NCBI GenBank assembly: GCA_013416405.1
Contig: JACCET010000005.1
Span: 186,001 to 250,000, forward strand
DNA length: 64,000 nucleotides
Source of the DNA: Alcaligenaceae bacterium
GTDB taxonomy: Bacteria > Pseudomonadota > Gammaproteobacteria > Burkholderiales > Burkholderiaceae_B
Direction of reading: 5' to 3'
The first letter of the stretch is position 1. Each line of letters opens with the position of its first letter. The position numbers and the translations under genes were made by a program. Shown here piece after piece: positions 43,668 through 51,597 of this stretch. The notes under the pieces are model-generated. The model had not been told where the DNA came from. It ran no database searches and was given only the letters and a program-made list of their open reading frames with translations.

Positions 43668-44726
43668 TTACTCCGCTCCGCTTTTTGGCACCCAGGCCTC
43701 AAACTGATCCAGGCCCTGAGGGGCGAGGTTCTTCAGCATTTCGTAAAAATCCAAGGGTATGGTTTGCTGCGCCCGCCGTATCAGGAACGGTGCTGGATGG
43801 CTGGGTTCATGACGCTCGAAATAAAGCGAAACTTTCTCGAGCGCCAGCAGCGCATCGTCGCGGGTCTGGATCACAGCCTCGCGCCAGACGCCCACGGAAA
43901 CCAGACTCGCACCAGCATCCGGCAACTCCGCCGGCACCGCGTCAGCAGGCTGCGTCATCTCGTCCACATCGGAAGTCGGCCGGGCCTGCTGCTGGGCCTC
44001 TTGCGCAGCCGTGTCCGTGACACTGGCAATCGCACCCAAGGTACGTCGCAGGCTCGTGAAATCGGGTACCCACTCAGGCCCAATCCGGGATGCCACGGTA
44101 TCTTCGATTGCCCGCAGTCCAGCCAGCGCCTGTGAGACCGCCAGCACTTCCTGTGCCTCGAGCAAGCGCGCATGGCGCAAGGCCTCGACCAGGCGTGGAC
44201 GTCCGCCAGGGTAGGTTTCAGACTGCGTTTTGCTGCCGTCCAGCAGGGCCTCGGCCTCGCGCACTGATACCTGCCCATGCGCGCCCTGCAGCAACGATGT
44301 CGAACGCACACTGCGGGCAACACCTTGCGTATCGCCCAATGCCACCAGCGCATTCATGCGCTGCATGGGATCATGCTCATCGTCAAGTATCAACAAAGGA
44401 TATATATCGTTCCAGTGCCTATCCAGTACCGTTGCCAGCAACTGAATGCCCTCTGAAAATCCAGACAAGCCTCTCAATTCCGTCCAGGCCTGCGTGAGCA
44501 GCACAAGAATCCTGACGTCGCAGGTGCGCTCGCTCAGGACGGCTGCCTCACGCTCGATCAAGGCCCAGTCTGGCGCCTGCTCAGGAATGATGGTGGCGCC
44601 GAACTGTTGCTCGGGCTTGCCAGTCATCGCCTGCTGCAAGGCCAGGAACTCCGGACTGTATTCCAGGTTTTCCCCCCTGTAAGAAGCGGAGGAAAAGGTA
44701 TTGAACAGGTCAGCAAGCGCAGCCAT
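43668..44726 (-). CDS. tssA: T6SS assembly-cap protein TssA
   Basis: A 352-aa TssA protein: the ImpA N-terminal domain (FSSASYRGENLEYSPEFLAL, DVRILVLLTQAWTELRGLSG, IQLLATVLDRHWNDIYPLLI) and a C-terminal VasL-like region (IQTRDDALLALEKVSLYFER, HEPSHPAPFLIRRAQQTIPL, DFYEMLKNLAPQGLDQFEAW). It coordinates baseplate and sheath growth. It is the first gene of the tssA-B-C-hcp transcript; the 242 bp upstream contain two inverted repeats and an AT-rich core that probably hold its promoter. Confidence 0.95.
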   Translation of the reverse strand: MAALADLFNTFSSASYRGENLEYSPEFLALQQAMTGKPEQQFGATIIPEQAPDWALIEREAAVLSERTCDVRILVLLTQAWTELRGLSGFSEGIQLLATVLDRHWNDIYPLLILDDEHDPMQRMNALVALGDTQGVARSVRSTSLLQGAHGQVSVREAEALLDGSKTQSETYPGGRPRLVEALRHARLLEAQEVLAVSQALAGLRAIEDTVASRIGPEWVPDFTSLRRTLGAIASVTDTAAQEAQQQARPTSDVDEMTQPADAVPAELPDAGASLVSVGVWREAVIQTRDDALLALEKVSLYFERHEPSHPAPFLIRRAQQTIPLDFYEMLKNLAPQGLDQFEAWVPKSGAE

Positions 44727-44821
44727 TGAATCTCATCTGTGTAGCAGTCATCAAGAAGGCTGTCATGGACAGCGTTCTCGTTAAAAGTGATGAAATTCTA
44801 GGTAGGAAGCAAGTAGTGAAT

Positions 44822-44868
44822 GTGACACGTTCTTTTTATTACAGTATTTAATATTTTGTGCGTGTCAC
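44822..44868. promoter_or_regulatory. Spaced inverted repeat around an AT-rich core upstream of tssA
   Basis: GTGACACG (44822-44829) and CGTGTCAC (44861-44868) flank a 31-bp AT-rich stretch about 95 bp before tssA. This is a plausible operator/promoter region for the T6SS operon; no regulator can be named. Confidence 0.4.
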
Positions 44869-44891
44869 GCTACAGATGGATACACGAAGTT

Positions 44892-44949
44892 TGCCGTAGC
44901 AGTGCACGGCCACGCTGTTATTAAGGCATGGCGGTGCACTGCTACGGCA
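44892..44949. repeat. Perfect 16-bp inverted repeat between the SYLF gene and tssA
   Basis: TGCCGTAGCAGTGCAC (44892-44907) and its exact complement (44934-44949) surround a 26-base spacer. The repeat lies 20 bp past the stop of the SYLF lipoprotein gene and about 165 bp before tssA, read leftward. There is no T-run, so a simple rho-independent terminator is unlikely. It could be an RNA stem, a repeat-element tip pair or a protein-binding dyad. Confidence 0.6.
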
Positions 44950-44968
44950 GCGGTACTGAAAGCTCGTG

Positions 44969-45589
44969 CTATTTGGCCTTGCCTGACGCTGCGGCGCCCT
45001 CTTCAAGACGTTGTACCTTGGTGCCTTCGAGTGAGACGCCCGCCATCAGGCCCGCGTTCGTCATTACAAAGCCCACCACCGGTTCGTTCAGGGTGTTCAA
45101 GTCAACAGCGCCAGTGGCACTGACGTTGGCGACGGCAACCGTTGCGTCGACACCGGCGGTCCAACCGTTGCTGGCCAGGAACTTGTCTAGCGCATTTTGC
45201 GTCTTGAAGACGAAAACAATGGCCTTGGACTGAGCTCCCAGCTGCAGGCCGACGGAACCGCTGGATGTGGTGTAGTAGCCTTGGTTCTTGCCTTTGACCC
45301 TTAATACTCCATCACCGTGTTCCGCACCAATAAGCACGCTGGCACCTAGCACTTTTGGAAAGACCAGCACGCCGGCGGATTGGGCAACCAGCTCACGCGA
45401 ACCCGGCGCAACTTCGTACAGGCGCTTTATGGCCGCGTCAGAACGTGTATTAATGTCTTGAACAGTTTCCGCACGGCTTTTCTGATCTCGCGGTAACGTT
45501 GTAGTACATGCCGTCAGCGCCAAGCCTGCAGTTGCCAAGGTGACAGCAGTCAACACATTGCGTGCAGTGATGGTAACTTTTTTATTCAT
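44969..45589 (-). CDS. SYLF/YSC84-domain lipoprotein
   Basis: A 206-aa protein with a signal peptide and lipobox LTAC (Cys near 28). The SYLF/Ysc84 domain follows: SRAETVQDINTRSDAAIKRL, SAGVLVFPKVLGASVLIGAE, GYYTTSSGSVGLQLGAQSKA and IVFVFKTQNALDKFLASNGW. The domain binds phospholipid in characterised relatives, and bacterial forms are thought to sit at the outer membrane. The last strand DLNTLNEPVVGFVMTNAGLM is well conserved. It reads toward tssA but is separated by a large inverted repeat, so it is probably an independent gene. Confidence 0.87.
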   Translation of the reverse strand: MNKKVTITARNVLTAVTLATAGLALTACTTTLPRDQKSRAETVQDINTRSDAAIKRLYEVAPGSRELVAQSAGVLVFPKVLGASVLIGAEHGDGVLRVKGKNQGYYTTSSGSVGLQLGAQSKAIVFVFKTQNALDKFLASNGWTAGVDATVAVANVSATGAVDLNTLNEPVVGFVMTNAGLMAGVSLEGTKVQRLEEGAAASGKAK

Positions 45590-45798
45590 GGTTACTCCAA
45601 AAAGTGGATTTTCGGGGATACAGCACCTCTATCCTATGCCAGCAAGCAGGATGCCCACCTCCTTAAGGTTAGTATCCTGAAATACATCATATTGCAGAAA
45701 CTACGTGCTGTCGCGCGTGCAATGCATCTGCCAGACGCAGACCACACCAAGGGAGTACAGTAAGCACTTTCCAACTATTAAATAAGGGGTGGCAACTT

Positions 45799-46392
45799 AT
45801 GAAGACTATCCAATACTATTTTTCTCCAAAGTCGCCCTGGACTTACCTTGGCCATGAAAGGTTGGTATCCATGGCTCAACGTCACGGCGCAAATGTAGAG
45901 CCCAAGCCTACCGACCTGGGCAAGATCTTTCCCTTGTCCGGTGGCCTGCCCTTGAACAAACGCGCTCCGCAACGTCAGGCTTACCGCCTGCGTGAACTGG
46001 AACGCTGGTCGCAGTTTCTGAAATTGCCACTGAACCTGCACCCCAGGTTCTTTCCCGTCGACGACACAGACGCTGCCTTGATGATCACGTCCACCGTCAA
46101 TGCGGGCGATGTCCAGGCGGCCCTGGTTCTCTCCGGCAAGCTGATGCGTGCCGTTTGGGCCGAGGATCGGGATATTGCAGACGCTGACACCCTGGTGCAG
46201 GTAGCCAACGAGGCCGGCCTGGATGGCGCGGCGGTATATGCCGGACGCCAGGCCGGTGCTGAGCTGTACGAGCAATACACACACGAAGCGAACCAGCTAC
46301 AAATGTTTGGCGCGCCCTGGTATGTTTATCAAGGCGAGCCGTTCTGGGGGCAGGACAGGCTCGACTTCCTGGATCGGGCGCTGGCTGATTGA
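45799..46392 (+). CDS. DsbA-fold isomerase (2-hydroxychromene-2-carboxylate isomerase/kappa-GST family)
   Basis: A 197-aa thioredoxin-fold protein starting MKTIQYYFSPKSPWTYLGHE. The family signature YFSPKSPWTYLG replaces the DsbA CxxC with SPKS, as in HCCA isomerases and kappa-class glutathione transferases, where Ser attacks or activates glutathione. The end GAPWYVYQGEPFWGQDRLDF has the cis-Pro loop and the conserved FWGQDRL. It probably catalyses a glutathione-dependent isomerisation in degradation of an aromatic or related compound. No pathway genes are adjacent. Confidence 0.88.
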   Translation: MKTIQYYFSPKSPWTYLGHERLVSMAQRHGANVEPKPTDLGKIFPLSGGLPLNKRAPQRQAYRLRELERWSQFLKLPLNLHPRFFPVDDTDAALMITSTVNAGDVQAALVLSGKLMRAVWAEDRDIADADTLVQVANEAGLDGAAVYAGRQAGAELYEQYTHEANQLQMFGAPWYVYQGEPFWGQDRLDFLDRALAD

Positions 46393-46489
46393 TTTACAGG
46401 AAGCCGGGCAACCAGCGCTTGGCATTCAAGCAGGAGCACTGGCTTCGTTCAAAAGCACAATATCGGCCTCGGTGAGCAGACCGCAAAAA

Positions 46490-46847
46490 TCAGTCCTGAA
46501 CAGCGGCGACAAGGGCGATTTCCAGCAATACGCCTCGTTGCGGCGTCGACTGAATGCAGGAGCGTGCAGGTGGACGTCCTGGAATAACCCATTCGTTCCA
46601 TTCAGCGTTGAATGCGTCGACATCACGGTTCACGTCATGCATCCAGATGGTTGCGGACAGGATTTTGTCTCTGCTGCTGTCCGCCTCCGCCAGTCGCTCA
46701 TCGAGTTGTGCCAGCACCTGCTGCGTTTGGATCGTGATATTGGCGGCACTATCCGAAGGGATCGCTCCAGACATATACGCAATGCCGTTAGATCACGGTA
46801 TCAGAACGGTGCCGCAAATTCGCAGAATTCTTGTAAACAATATTCAC
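46490..46847 (-). pseudogene. RidA/YjgF family gene with a frameshift near its start
   Basis: The main frame (from 46774) gives MSGAIPSDSAANITIQTQQV and then SATIWMHDVNRDVDAFNAEW, RPPARSCIQ and a final LLEIALVAAV, the RidA enamine-deaminase pattern including the conserved Arg in PARSC. The true N-terminus lies upstream in another frame: GTG at 46847 after AGGAAAGG reads MNIVYKNSANLRHRSDTVI and then stops at TAA. Restoring two bases in that TAA would join it to NGIAYMSG, as in intact homologues. So either the gene is broken, or translation starts internally, or the sequence has an indel error. Confidence 0.75.
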
Positions 46848-46931
46848 GCCTTTCCTTCTATATTGATGGGAATGCTCCATAGTCCCCTCTTGCTCGCTGA
46901 TTAATTTATTCAAAATTCTAATATGCGAACG

Positions 46932-46951
46932 ATATTCCATATTAGGAATAT
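46932..46951. promoter_or_regulatory. Dyad operator candidate upstream of the RidA gene
   Basis: ATATTCC-ATATTA-GGAATAT has perfect 7-bp arms about 85 bp before the RidA GTG start. A second overlapping dyad is CTAATATG (46918-46925) with CATATTAG (46938-46945). The nested symmetry suggests a transcription-factor site. The rest of 46848-47033 shows no gene. Confidence 0.45.
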
Positions 46952-47033
46952 GTCAAGCATATGGAAATCAGCTTGTCTGGTTTGCACTCTTCGGGCACTA
47001 GTGATTATTTTTCGGGATCGAGGCGCTGTAGAC

Positions 47034-47067
47034 AAAAAACCCGCAATGCTTTTAAACATGCGGGTTT
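47034..47067 (-). terminator. Rho-independent terminator of the nitric oxide reductase operon
   Basis: On the minus strand AAACCCGCA (47067-47059) pairs with TGCGGGTTT (47045-47037), followed by TTT. It starts 45 bp after the norB stop codon. Confidence 0.8.
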
Positions 47068-47111
47068 CCATATAGAGATGCCCTGTGCGGCGGGGCCGTA
47101 CCAACGCTCGA

Positions 47112-48800
47112 TCAGGCTGTTGCGATTTCCAGGTCGGGGCTACCAAGAGGCTGTTCGCAACGCGCGCCAAGCGAGCTCAGGAAGCGCCACACGAACAGCA
47201 AGGTAGTCAGCAGCAGGCCAGGGTAGCCGACCCATGCCAGCAAATAGGGCAGAGTGGGATCACCCGCCTGCACGACCGACAGATTGAAGCTCAGCAGCCC
47301 CAGCGTGATAATGGCGCCAAAGATCCACATGGTCATCAGCCACATTCCAGCCTCGAAACGGCCCAGCACGCTGCTCCAACCGGTTTCGGGTGGCGAGAGC
47401 CTGGGTACCCGGGCCTTCGACGTCTGGGTTGAGGACGATGTGCGCAGACCCATGGTCAGCAGATCGAATATCAGAAGACTCGCACCCACGGAAAAGATGA
47501 TGCCGAAGAGCACAACCAGGGATTTGTAGAGCTGCATCGCCGGGAAGATATCACCCCCGAACCAGTCCAGGCCCAGGGTACGGTACATGAAGACCTGGAT
47601 CGTGCCTCCGATGGCGAAGGCGAAGGACATGCCCAGCATGCCAATGAAAGCGAGCCAGAAAGAGAGCTTGCCCAGCTTTTGATCGAAGGCGACCCCACGC
47701 ATCAGCGGCACCGCGTAGTAGGCCGCCGCGATGCCCAGCATACCGAAGGTTCCGAACAGCGCCAGGTGGGCATGGCTGGGAGTGACCCAGGTTCCGTGCG
47801 ACCAGACATTGGTCAGGGCAAAGGTCATGGTGAAGCCCAGAATGCCAGCGCCAACCTGCTCGAGGATGACGGAGCCCAGGATAAAGTAGAAGGCCGGAGC
47901 ATTTTCCAAAGGCTTTCTGTTCTGGTGAGCATCGAGGTAGATGTGCCAGAAGCAAAACACCAGCGGCAGAGGTTCCAACGCACTGAACAAGGAGCCCCAG
48001 AACTGCCAGAATTCCGGTGTGCCGATCCAAAAATAGTGGTGCGCGTTGCCGATCAGGCCCGACAACCAGACCAAGGTAATGCCCCAGAACACGGCATAAC
48101 CTACAGACTTCACGTCGGCCTTGAACATCAGCACCAATAAAAAACCCACCAGTGCGATATGGATGACCTCCCATACGCCTTCGACCCAGTAGTGCACCAC
48201 GTACCAGCGAAAATATTCCTGAAGATCGAGGCGTTCTATGAAGAACAGCCCGAAGATCCACACCAGCGTCAGGGCTGTAACCCCAAGGCCCAGCCCCCAA
48301 TGGATTTCGTTCCACTGGCGCACAGGCGGAAAGGTGCGCAGCACGACATAGCTGACGATACAGAAGCCGATCAGGATTATCAGATCGGCAATGCGCCCGG
48401 CCTCTAGATACTCCAGCCCTTCCTGGAACCAAGGTTGGCCCAACCACCAACCGGCAATACCTTCGGCCGCGAGTGCCTGAGTGCATACGTTCCATACCGT
48501 CACGGCGATCAGGGCAATAAACAGGAACTTGATCAGCCAGGGCGCAGCCAGCTCGCGGTTAGACAGCAGCGGACCGACGAACAGGATAGTACCGATGAAG
48601 CCCGACAGGATCCACAGTATGCCCAGGTTCAGGTGCTCGGCGCGCAAGATGTTGAAGTTCAACACTCCCGATAGCAGGGTCGGGTCGGCCTGCTGAGCGG
48701 CGATCAGCAAGCCAAAGCCAGCCTGGAAAAAGAAAAGCACCAGCATCAGCATGAAAAAGCGCATGCTCAGGCGTTGTGTCTGGTATTGGATCTTGATCAT
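47112..48800 (-). CDS. norB: Nitric oxide reductase catalytic subunit, NorB-like, with 14 predicted membrane helices
   Basis: A 562-aa haem-copper oxidase-superfamily protein. Every key NorB residue of the Pseudomonas aeruginosa cNOR has an equivalent at a constant offset of four: haem b ligands H56 and H345, haem b3 ligand H343, FeB ligands H203, H254 and H255, and glutamates E207, E211 and E276. Visible contexts are VVHYWVEGVWE, GNAHHYFWIG, SALEPLP and SHAHLALFG. It is about 100 residues longer than usual, with two extra C-terminal helices (MWLMTMWIFGAIITLGLLSF and LPYLLAWVGYPGLLLTTLLF). It reduces NO to N2O. The start overlaps the diheme subunit gene by four bases. Confidence 0.88.
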   Translation of the reverse strand: MIKIQYQTQRLSMRFFMLMLVLFFFQAGFGLLIAAQQADPTLLSGVLNFNILRAEHLNLGILWILSGFIGTILFVGPLLSNRELAAPWLIKFLFIALIAVTVWNVCTQALAAEGIAGWWLGQPWFQEGLEYLEAGRIADLIILIGFCIVSYVVLRTFPPVRQWNEIHWGLGLGVTALTLVWIFGLFFIERLDLQEYFRWYVVHYWVEGVWEVIHIALVGFLLVLMFKADVKSVGYAVFWGITLVWLSGLIGNAHHYFWIGTPEFWQFWGSLFSALEPLPLVFCFWHIYLDAHQNRKPLENAPAFYFILGSVILEQVGAGILGFTMTFALTNVWSHGTWVTPSHAHLALFGTFGMLGIAAAYYAVPLMRGVAFDQKLGKLSFWLAFIGMLGMSFAFAIGGTIQVFMYRTLGLDWFGGDIFPAMQLYKSLVVLFGIIFSVGASLLIFDLLTMGLRTSSSTQTSKARVPRLSPPETGWSSVLGRFEAGMWLMTMWIFGAIITLGLLSFNLSVVQAGDPTLPYLLAWVGYPGLLLTTLLFVWRFLSSLGARCEQPLGSPDLEIATA

Positions 48801-49768
48801 TTTTCATCCCCTTGCAGGCTGTGCAGGTAGGCCAGGATCGCATTCATGTCGTGCTCGTTGATCAGCGCGTCGTAGGACGGCATGAGGCCCGGCGGGTATC
48901 CGAAGACGACCTGGACATCGGGCGTGCGCATGGCCTTGATCAGATAGTCATCGTCGACCTCGACCGTGCTTCCGTCGGTCAGCGTGGCCTGCGATCCGTA
49001 CAGCCCGCCCCAACCCGGCCCGACAATTTTCTTTTCGTTCTTGGCGTGGCAAGCCAGGCAGCCCAGATCCTGGACGAGCTTTTCCCCCAGCATGGCCGGA
49101 TCTGTGCTTACACTGACAGGCAGGACTGCGGCTGATGCTTCGTTCGACAAGGTAGACGCAACGGGCGCACCGTACCTGGCCTGCAGCACCGTCAACCCAT
49201 CGACTTTGGGCTTGGGCGGCCAACCTTCGTTATTCATTTCGGACGTGTACTTCAAGAATGCCATCAGGCTGGCGACCTCATCGGCGTCCAGCGGCAGATT
49301 GGGCATCAGTGTCGGATGACCGCCCCGGCGGGTGATACGCTCGTGAGCCCCCGGGTAACGCGCTTGGTAATCGGCCATATCGGTTACACCGACTTCCTGC
49401 TGAACGGCAGCGTTCTGAAGCTGCACCTGCACGGCGGCAGCCGTGGGCCAACCACCCGCCGAGGGCAGAAAGGCCGCCAACCAGGCCGGGCCCACGTGCT
49501 GGTAGGTCTTGGTAAGATCAGGGCCGAAATACGCGCCATTGCCCACGATAGTGTGGCAACCCATGCAATTGAAGGCCTGGAACACGCGCTTCCCCGCCAC
49601 GGCATCGTAGTTGTCGTAATGCACGGCATCTGGGATAGCCTGCGGCCGCGATCCCATGAATGACCAAACCGAAAGCAGCAGAAATATAGCGAGCATCAGC
49701 CCAAGGACTCCTAGGGCCACGCGGCGCTTAAGAGGTTCCTTGCAGTCGGTACCGTTCAGGCAGCTCAT
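48797..49768 (-). CDS. Diheme cytochrome c subunit of nitric oxide reductase (NorC-like fusion)
   Basis: A 323-aa protein with an N-terminal membrane anchor (VALGVLGLMLAIFLLLSVW). Two c-type haem sites follow: CMGCH at 68-72 in a NorC-like domain (KRVFQAFNCMGCHTIVGNGA, GPDLTKTYQHVGPAWLAAFL) and CLACH at 237-241 in a second class I domain resembling the cytochrome c end of some oxidase subunits II (IVGPGWGGLYGSQATL, GYPPGLMPSYDALI). M155 and M296 are candidate axial ligands. NorC normally has one haem, so this is a fused electron-entry subunit. It overlaps norB and the small membrane gene by four bases each. Confidence 0.85.
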   Translation of the reverse strand: MSCLNGTDCKEPLKRRVALGVLGLMLAIFLLLSVWSFMGSRPQAIPDAVHYDNYDAVAGKRVFQAFNCMGCHTIVGNGAYFGPDLTKTYQHVGPAWLAAFLPSAGGWPTAAAVQVQLQNAAVQQEVGVTDMADYQARYPGAHERITRRGGHPTLMPNLPLDADEVASLMAFLKYTSEMNNEGWPPKPKVDGLTVLQARYGAPVASTLSNEASAAVLPVSVSTDPAMLGEKLVQDLGCLACHAKNEKKIVGPGWGGLYGSQATLTDGSTVEVDDDYLIKAMRTPDVQVVFGYPPGLMPSYDALINEHDMNAILAYLHSLQGDEK

Positions 49769-50022
49769 GACTCGTCTCCCTTGTTGGCCCCGGAGTGCGG
49801 TACGCTTCGGGCCTGATCCTCGTGCAGGAACAGGGTGCGCAGGCTATCCAGGAATACGTAGAACACATACGTGGCCAGCACAAAACCAATAGTGAAATAC
49901 AACAACCACATGGTGCGGGATTCGGGCCAGTACTCGAAATCGCGCCAATAAGGCCAGGAAAGCAGCAGGCTAGCCAGCCCGGCCAGCGCTGAAAGAGCCA
50001 AATCAATGATTCGTTGCGTCAT
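49765..50022 (-). CDS. Small membrane protein, first gene of the NO reductase operon
   Basis: An 85-aa protein with two hydrophobic helices (LALSALAGLASLLLSWPYW and MWLLYFTIGFVLATYVFYVF) and a charged cytoplasmic tail (FLHEDQARSVPHSGANKGDE). Its last codons overlap the diheme gene (49765-49768). No family was recognised. The position suggests a third small subunit or assembly factor of the reductase, comparable in size to CcoQ- or NorF-type proteins, but similarity was not seen. Confidence 0.7.
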   Translation of the reverse strand: MTQRIIDLALSALAGLASLLLSWPYWRDFEYWPESRTMWLLYFTIGFVLATYVFYVFLDSLRTLFLHEDQARSVPHSGANKGDES

Positions 50023-50358
50023 AGTCTTGCCTTTTTTTAAAAATAATAATTGGCGAAACCAGTCTATGACGTTGAATTATTCAATTGATTAATAACCGCT
50101 TTTATAATGAGGGCTATATATTTTGATCAATCAGATAACTAAACTATTAAACATATATTCAAAAAAAATTTATTTCATTAATAAAAATCATGAAAATTTG
50201 AAAAGACCTCAATAAATTGATTTACATTAATTTTGATTCACTTATTTTGAAAATACCTATACCGTTGAGTAAGAATTATTATTGGTTTTTGGACAATAAT
50301 AAGGATTTACCCTTACTCATCGAAATAAGAGCAAATACTCCATCGAAGGCCTTTTTTC
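50023..50358. promoter_or_regulatory. AT-rich divergent control region of the NO reductase operon
   Basis: No gene is seen in these 336 bp, which are much richer in A+T than the neighbours. They contain a TTGAATTATTCAA palindrome (50072-50084), a TTGATCAA palindrome (50123-50130) and an FNR/DNR-like site (50217-50230). The region separates the leftward norBC-like operon from the rightward methyltransferase gene. Confidence 0.6.
50217..50230. promoter_or_regulatory. FNR/DNR-like binding site
   Basis: TTGAT-TTAC-ATTAA matches the consensus TTGAT-N4-ATCAA at nine of ten defined bases. Regulators of the Crp/Fnr family (FNR, DNR, NNR) use such sites to activate NO reductase genes under low oxygen and NO. 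The site lies 195 bp from the first gene of the operon, somewhat far for a core activator position. Confidence 0.5.
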
Positions 50359-51024
50359 ATGACAATTGATGACGACACCTTGCAGCGCATCACCGAACTG
50401 ACACTCGCCCACTACAACGATTCCGCCGACAGTTTCCGGGCAGGAACCAGCAGCCATGATGTAAGTCAGAACATTACCGCCCTGCTTCGCCATATCGAAG
50501 GAACGCCCCCCTTTACAATATTGGATCTGGGTTGCGGACCCGGGCGCGACCTGAAAACCTTTAGTGCATTAGGCCACCATGCTATCGGCCTGGATGGATC
50601 AGAGCGTTTTGTAGAAATGGCCCGCGCCGATACTGATTGCGAGGTCTGGCATCAGAATTTCCTTGACCTGCAGTTACCCATAGACTATTTCGACGGTATT
50701 TTTGCCAATGCCGTTCTGTTCCATGTGCCACTGCAAGTACTGCCCCAGGTCCTTGAACGCTTACGCGCCACACTCAAGCCGCGAGGCGTGCTCTTTTCCT
50801 CGAACCCACGCGGACGGAACCAGGAAGGCTGGAATGGTGACCGCTACGGTTCTTATCATGACCTGGCACAGTGGCAAGCGCTGATGCGGACAGCCGGATT
50901 CAGTGAACTGGAACACTATTACCGTCCGGACGGACTGCCACGCGAACAACAACCCTGGCTGGCGAGCGTATGGCGGGTGCCAAGCACTGGGGCCCTGCCT
51001 CACACTGAGGCTTCGCCACCATAG
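50359..51024 (+). CDS. Class I SAM-dependent methyltransferase
   Basis: A 221-aa protein with a Rossmann-type SAM-binding core: FTILDLGCGPGRDLKTFSAL (motif I), HHAIGLDGSERFVEMARAD (motif II), DYFDGIFANAVLFHVPLQVL (motif IV) and LKPRGVLFSSNPRG. The substrate is unknown. It reads away from the NO reductase operon across an AT-rich region, so co-regulation under low oxygen is possible but unproven. Confidence 0.87.
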   Translation: MTIDDDTLQRITELTLAHYNDSADSFRAGTSSHDVSQNITALLRHIEGTPPFTILDLGCGPGRDLKTFSALGHHAIGLDGSERFVEMARADTDCEVWHQNFLDLQLPIDYFDGIFANAVLFHVPLQVLPQVLERLRATLKPRGVLFSSNPRGRNQEGWNGDRYGSYHDLAQWQALMRTAGFSELEHYYRPDGLPREQQPWLASVWRVPSTGALPHTEASPP

Positions 51025-51142
51025 CGCGCTTGTGCGTGGGTTATCAGCACATTGCTTAGCACCTTCATCCCTCTTATGCGGTCGGTGTGATATTTTAAAA
51101 TTTGAGTGAGCGTTGCTGCAGATTCAAAAGGAGTCCCACAAG

Positions 51143-51571
51143 ATGGCCGACCAGGCACCCAAACAACCCGATAAACCTGTTCTTCTTTCTGGCGGAAATC
51201 CGCAGATCGCGAAAGGCTACGGGAATGCTCCAGTAAAAGCGTATATCGACGCAATGCCAGGCTGGAAGAGCGATATAGGGCGAAAGCTCGACGCGCTAAT
51301 TGAACAGACCGTTGCCAACGTGAGCAAGGCGGTTAAATGGAACTCACCGTTTTACGGCACCAAGAAGGATTGCTGGTTTCTCAGTTTCCATTGTTTCACC
51401 AAGTACATCAAGGTCACATTTTTCCAAGGTGCGTCACTCGATCCGCTTCCAAAGGGCAAATCGAAACATGTGAATGTTCGCTACCTCGACATTTACGAGG
51501 GGCAGTTTGATCAAGAGCAATTTATTGATTGGGTGAAGCAAGCTAGCCGGTTACCGGGCGAACGAATGTAA
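51143..51571 (+). CDS. DUF1801 domain protein
   Basis: A 142-aa protein: APVKAYIDAMPGWKSDIGRK, LIEQTVANVSKAVKWNSPFY, CFTKYIKVTFFQGASLDPLP and KHVNVRYLDIYEGQFDQEQF. These match the DUF1801 (YdhG-like) fold, whose function is unknown, though the fold is related to the frataxin-like/YdhG group. The ATG at 51143 follows AAGGAG; a TTG at 51113 in the same frame is not used. Its 3' end abuts a decayed glyoxalase gene on the other strand. Confidence 0.85.
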   Translation: MADQAPKQPDKPVLLSGGNPQIAKGYGNAPVKAYIDAMPGWKSDIGRKLDALIEQTVANVSKAVKWNSPFYGTKKDCWFLSFHCFTKYIKVTFFQGASLDPLPKGKSKHVNVRYLDIYEGQFDQEQFIDWVKQASRLPGERM

Positions 51572-51597
51572 TTTTTGGCGGAGTAGGGAAACGGTAA

